The notes under the pieces are model-generated. The model made no database searches and was not told where the DNA came from. It saw only the letters and a list, made by a program, of their open reading frames with translations. Shown in pieces: positions 60,467 to 64,000 of a stretch of DNA of 64,000 bases. This stretch comes from Bacteroidaceae bacterium (GTDB lineage: Bacteria; Bacteroidota; Bacteroidia; Bacteroidales; Bacteroidaceae): the NCBI GenBank assembly GCA_017427185.1, contig JAFRTJ010000030.1:62001-126000 (forward strand). The letters run 5' to 3'. The position numbers and the translations under genes are program-made. The stretch's first letter is position 1, and the number at the start of each line of letters is the position of its first letter.

Positions 60467-61396
60467 TTATTGTTTCAAATATTTCTCTGCCTCGATGGCG
60501 GCCTTGGCACCACTTCCTGCGGCCACGACTGCCTGGCGGTAATGCGGATCGGCTACGTCGCCAGCGGCAAAGACTCCAGGAACATTGGTCAGGGGGCTGT
60601 CACCTTCGGTCAGGATGTATCCCGTCTCATCCGTCTTGACCCAAGGACGGAATGCGTCGCTGTTGGGGCGGTGACCGATGGCAAGGAAGAATCCGTCGAT
60701 AGGAAGGTCGTATGTGCGCTCGTCGGCCTCACCCTTGCGGAAGATCAAATGGGCACCCTCCACACCATTCTCTCCATAGAGTCCCAGGGTATTCGTCTCG
60801 AAGAGAACCTCGATCTTGGGATTCCCAAAGACACGCTCCTGCATGATCTGGCTTGCACGAAGATAAGGCTTCCTGACGATGAGATAGACTTTGCTGGCCA
60901 ATCCTGCCAGATAGGTGGCTTCCTCGCAGGCTGTGTCGCCTCCGCCCACTACTGCCACAACCTTCTTGCGGTAGAAGAAGCCGTCGCAGGTGGCACATGC
61001 ACTAACTCCCTGGCCCATGTATTTCCGTTCGTCATCGAGTCCCAAATACTTGGCAGAGGCACCTGTGCAGATGATGATGCTCTCGGCTGTAATCTCGCTC
61101 TCGTCGTCGAGCCAGAGATGATAGGGCGACTGGCTGAGGTCGGTGCGGACGACCGTGGCGCTACGGATATCGCATCCGAACCTTTCTGCCTGCTGGCGCA
61201 TGTTGTCCATCAGCTCGTTGGCATCCACTCCTTCTGGGAAACCAGGAAAATTCTCCACTTCCGTCGTAGTGGTGAGTTGGCCTCCTGGCTGAAGACCTTC
61301 AATAAGAACGGGTGACAGATTGGCACGTCCTGCATAGATGGCAGCGGTGTATCCAGCTGGGCCACTGCCCACGATTAGCAATTTAATGTTTTCCAT
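60467..61396 (-). CDS. trxB: Thioredoxin reductase
   Basis: The 309-residue flavoprotein has the FAD-binding GSGPAGYTAAIYAGRA (10-25), the NADPH-binding GGGDTACEEA, and the redox-active CATC (Cys134, Cys137). The late GVFAAGDV motif binds FAD. It reduces thioredoxin with NADPH. It stands downstream of the lolA-like gene, and the order ftsK-lolA-trxB is typical of Bacteroidales. Confidence 0.95.
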   Translation of the reverse strand: MENIKLLIVGSGPAGYTAAIYAGRANLSPVLIEGLQPGGQLTTTTEVENFPGFPEGVDANELMDNMRQQAERFGCDIRSATVVRTDLSQSPYHLWLDDESEITAESIIICTGASAKYLGLDDERKYMGQGVSACATCDGFFYRKKVVAVVGGGDTACEEATYLAGLASKVYLIVRKPYLRASQIMQERVFGNPKIEVLFETNTLGLYGENGVEGAHLIFRKGEADERTYDLPIDGFFLAIGHRPNSDAFRPWVKTDETGYILTEGDSPLTNVPGVFAAGDVADPHYRQAVVAAGSGAKAAIEAEKYLKQ

Positions 61397-61417
61397 ACGT
61401 CTATTCCTCCTTATCCT

Positions 61418-62077
61418 TTATCTCAAATCTACGAACAGGGCACTTGGGTAGTCCTGTTTGTTGAAGACAAACTCGGAATCCGAAAAGTTCTGGTTGATTT
61501 TGATGTTGTTGAGCGCGATGCGAGTCCATTCGTCGTCTTGCCGGATTCGGATGCAGAGTGGAATGTAGTCTTCTTGTCGAATATCAATGTATATTTCTTG
61601 AGCATCCATGTTCTTGAAGCGAGCCACCAGGTGCACCTCGTAGGTTGGCTGGTCTCGCAGGGTGGTTTCACGCATGGTGGCACGATAGCCTCTCTTGTAG
61701 ACGTTGAGGAAGGAATAGGGGTTCAGGGTCGTCATCTCCTTTTTGGTAGGGTAGGACACGTCAACCTCGTTGGCGTTCACGATATAGTTCCATTGCGTCT
61801 TACCGTCATACCAGGTGATGAGCTGTGGAGTTGACAGCTTGAGCCTCTTGCCGGAAAGGAGCATGGTGCCGTTGGAACTTCCTGTCTCTTGGAAGTTCTT
61901 GAATTGGCTGGCTGTGAAATCGAGTTTCAGGTCACCGCATGCCTTGATGGTTTCGGCGGTGTAGTCGAGAACCTTGGTGGCTTTCGATACGGTTTGAGAA
62001 AGCGCGGTAAGGGAAAGCAGGAGGCACATGGTTCCCAGGATTCTTCTAAGAGAAATAATGCTTGTTTTTTTGTTCAT
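61418..62077 (-). CDS. lolA: LolA-like outer membrane lipoprotein carrier protein
   Basis: A 219-residue protein with a signal peptide (MNKKTSIISLRRILGTMCLL to about residue 27) and the LolA fold signature (KACGDLKLDFTASQFKN, GTMLLSGKRLKLSTPQLITWYDGKTQWNY and LNPYSFLNVYKRGY). I start it at the ATG at 62077; an in-frame extension has no signal. LolA carries lipoproteins through the periplasm. The family is widespread and not every member is the true chaperone. It lies 26 nt after ftsK. Confidence 0.85.
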   Translation of the reverse strand: MNKKTSIISLRRILGTMCLLLSLTALSQTVSKATKVLDYTAETIKACGDLKLDFTASQFKNFQETGSSNGTMLLSGKRLKLSTPQLITWYDGKTQWNYIVNANEVDVSYPTKKEMTTLNPYSFLNVYKRGYRATMRETTLRDQPTYEVHLVARFKNMDAQEIYIDIRQEDYIPLCIRIRQDDEWTRIALNNIKINQNFSDSEFVFNKQDYPSALFVDLR

Positions 62078-62103
62078 AAAAGTATAATATGTTAATTGGA
62101 TTT

Positions 62104-64000
62104 TTATCTCAAGTTCTCCAAACGGAATTGCAGATCGTCCTCGCTTATGCATAGCACTTCACGAGGCTTGCTTCCTTTGGCAGGTCCCACGATGCCAGCC
62201 TTCTCCAGTTGATCCATCAGACGCCCCGCACGGTTGTATCCAATACTGAACTTGCGCTGGATCATACTGGTGGAACCACTCTGTTCTGCAACAACCATGC
62301 GGGCAACATCTTCGAACATGGGATCCAGATGGGCCATGTCCACATCGGGTCCTTCGCCTCCTTCTTCGCCTTCGAGGGCCACTTCTGGCAGAGGGAATGG
62401 ACGAAGATAGCTCTGTTGATCAGCGATGAAGTTGACGATCTTCTCCACCTCAGGAGTATCTACGAAAGCACATTGCACACGGACAGGTTCGTTGCCGGAA
62501 AGGAATAGCATGTCACCCTTGCCCACCAACTGATTGGCTCCTGGGCGGTCGAGAATCGTGCGTGAGTCAATCATGGCGCTTACCTTGAAGGCCATTCTGG
62601 CAGGGAAGTTTGCTTTGATGGTACCTGTGATGATATTTGTGGTGGGGCGCTGAGTAGCGATAATCATGTGGATTCCCACGGCACGAGCCAACTGTGCGAT
62701 GCGGGCGATGGGAAGTTCAATCTCCTTGCCAGACGTCATGATCAAATCTCCGAACTCATCGATGATGACAACGATGTAGGGCATGAATTTATGTCCGTTA
62801 TTGGGGTTGAGCTCGCGATTCTTGAACTTCTGGTTGTATTCCTTAATGTTACGCGCACGTGCTTTTTTCAGTAAATCATAGCGGGTGTCCATCTCTACGC
62901 AGAGGCTCTTGAGTGTCTGAATTACCTTATTCACGTCCGTGATAATAGGTTCCTCTGTGTCCTCGTTGCCTTCCACCTGTGCCAGGAAATGGTTTACGAT
63001 GGGGTTGTAGACGCTGAACTCCACCTTCTTGGGGTCTACCATCACCAGTTTCAATTCAGCTGGATGCTTCTTGTAGAGCAGGGAAGTGATGATGGCGTTC
63101 AGGCCGACAGATTTTCCTTGACCTGTAGCACCAGCGACCAGCAAGTGCGGCATCTTCACCAAATCCACCATGAAGACTTCGTTGGTGATTGTCTTGCCAA
63201 GTGCCATAGGGAGTTCGTAATCCGTTTCCTGAAATTTGCGGCTGTTGATGACACTCTCCATCGAAACCACTTGTGGTTTGGCATTGGGGACCTCTATGCC
63301 AATGGTGCCTTTCCCAGGAATGGGGGCGATGATTCGTATTCCTAATGCACTCAAACTCAGGGCAATGTCGTCTTCCAGATTTCGTATCTTACTGATGCGC
63401 ACACCTGGAGCTGGAGTGATTTCGTAGAGTGTGATCGTAGGTCCAATGGTGGCCTTGATGCTGCTGATGTCGACACCAAAGTTCGAGAGAACCTTCAGGA
63501 TTCTGTTCTTGTTCTGCTGCTGTTCATCCATGTCGATGCCAGAATCGCTGATGTCGTATTTCTTCAGCAGATCCAACGTAGGATACTTGTAGTTTTCCAA
63601 GTCAAGTTTGGGATCGTATGGCTCTAAGGCTCTCGTATCTACCAGATTGGCTTCCTCCGGATTCTTGCCGACGATGATTTCCATCTTTTCCTCTGGTTTG
63701 CTCACTTCGATGTCGAGTGGCAATTCCTGCTCGAAAGGTTTGAGAATGTGCTCTGGCTGGGGTTCAGTATCGCTGAATTCTATCGTCGTGGCTGTGTCAG
63801 CAGCTTTGTCTTCAAAAGGAGCCTCAGGAGTTGCCGCCGTAACCTCGAAATCTTCTTCGCTTATTAATTGTTCGGGTGGAATCTTAGATTCATCTAATTC
63901 TGTCGAGTCATCGTCGTCTTCGGATTGTGTCGCTTTACTCGTCAGGGCTTTACGCAGGATGCTGATGGCTTCGTCGCTCAGATATGCCAGATACATGACA
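62104..64000 (-). CDS. ftsK: DNA translocase FtsK, C-terminal part (runs off the window)
   Basis: At least 631 residues are present. The N-terminal membrane domain is beyond 64000, so this is partial. Visible are an acidic linker (about 1-150 of this part), the alpha-beta-gamma motor with Walker A VAGATGQGKSVGLN and Walker B VIIDEFGDLIMTSG, RARNIKEYNQK and a QRPTTNIITG segment, and the C-terminal winged-helix gamma domain (MIQRKFSIGYNRAGRLMDQLE) that reads KOPS. It moves chromosome ends to the septum and couples division to dimer resolution. Confidence 0.95.
   Translation of the reverse strand, partial: VMYLAYLSDEAISILRKALTSKATQSEDDDDSTELDESKIPPEQLISEEDFEVTAATPEAPFEDKAADTATTIEFSDTEPQPEHILKPFEQELPLDIEVSKPEEKMEIIVGKNPEEANLVDTRALEPYDPKLDLENYKYPTLDLLKKYDISDSGIDMDEQQQNKNRILKVLSNFGVDISSIKATIGPTITLYEITPAPGVRISKIRNLEDDIALSLSALGIRIIAPIPGKGTIGIEVPNAKPQVVSMESVINSRKFQETDYELPMALGKTITNEVFMVDLVKMPHLLVAGATGQGKSVGLNAIITSLLYKKHPAELKLVMVDPKKVEFSVYNPIVNHFLAQVEGNEDTEEPIITDVNKVIQTLKSLCVEMDTRYDLLKKARARNIKEYNQKFKNRELNPNNGHKFMPYIVVIIDEFGDLIMTSGKEIELPIARIAQLARAVGIHMIIATQRPTTNIITGTIKANFPARMAFKVSAMIDSRTILDRPGANQLVGKGDMLFLSGNEPVRVQCAFVDTPEVEKIVNFIADQQSYLRPFPLPEVALEGEEGGEGPDVDMAHLDPMFEDVARMVVAEQSGSTSMIQRKFSIGYNRAGRLMDQLEKAGIVGPAKGSKPREVLCISEDDLQFRLENLR

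Overview
The window is a contiguous piece of a Bacteroidota chromosome, most like Prevotella or a close relative in the Bacteroidales. The main reasons are: many promoters of the Bacteroidota form (TTTG, about 20 nt, then TAnnTTTG); the L28-L33-DUF4295-FtsY-RimO cluster; a complete bat (Bacteroides aerotolerance) operon; a lipoprotein-type TamA relative (TamL); a DUF4296 lipoprotein after lspA; and a DUF5112/DUF5113-type sensor kinase. No rRNA, phage, insertion sequence, CRISPR array or plasmid gene was seen. Most genes are core genes, and the unusual material sits between them.

Layout. 1-4.9 kb: the end of tsaD, ribosomal proteins L28 and L33 with a DUF4295 protein, then ftsY, rimO, an HU protein and a membrane-spanning HU-LysM fusion. 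5-13.6 kb: the bat operon (MoxR ATPase, DUF58 protein, an accessory membrane protein, batA to batE). 13.6-21.5 kb: a PAP2 phosphatase, a very large tandem sensor kinase with its response regulator, a small membrane protein and a UvrD/PcrA helicase. 22-32 kb: a B12-binding radical SAM enzyme, then on the minus strand a Na/phosphate cotransporter and an AddB/AddA-like helicase-nuclease pair. 31.8-38.3 kb: panB, ileS, a DksA-like protein, lspA and a DUF4296 lipoprotein. 39-48 kb: an acidic-tailed protein, a sodium symporter, an rRNA/tRNA methyltransferase, tamL, a small lipoprotein, an MBL hydrolase, two identical tRNA-Lys(CTT) genes and aspS. 48-56.8 kb: a large glycosidase-like lipoprotein, a probable gene remnant, ppdK, rlmD and an unknown membrane protein. 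58-64 kb (minus strand): an ABC exporter pair, trxB, a lolA-like gene and the 3' part of ftsK.

The long intergenic regions carry two kinds of repeated structure that the genes do not explain. (1) Tandem arrays with a constant 22-bp period built on an ACGTGTTG core occur at three places (23.5, 38.3 and 48.1 kb), each just after the 3' end of a gene. (2) Large inverted-repeat elements with arms made of short repeated units occur at 21.6, 38.5-38.7 and 57.25-57.64 kb. The last two contain long perfect AT-rich palindromes (54 bp, and 2 x 24 bp). The first two share the 13-mer CTTTTGATACTCT. A strong promoter at 57.94 kb points into a gene-free stretch and may drive a small RNA. Among the proteins, the 1179-residue sensor kinase is the most unusual. 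Its first module keeps the ATP-binding motifs but has Tyr where the phosphoacceptor His belongs. Its second module has a good His box but no recognisable ATP-binding motifs.

Limits: all calls come from reading the sequence and family knowledge. No database search or folding program was run. Residue positions are approximate unless a specific residue number is given.
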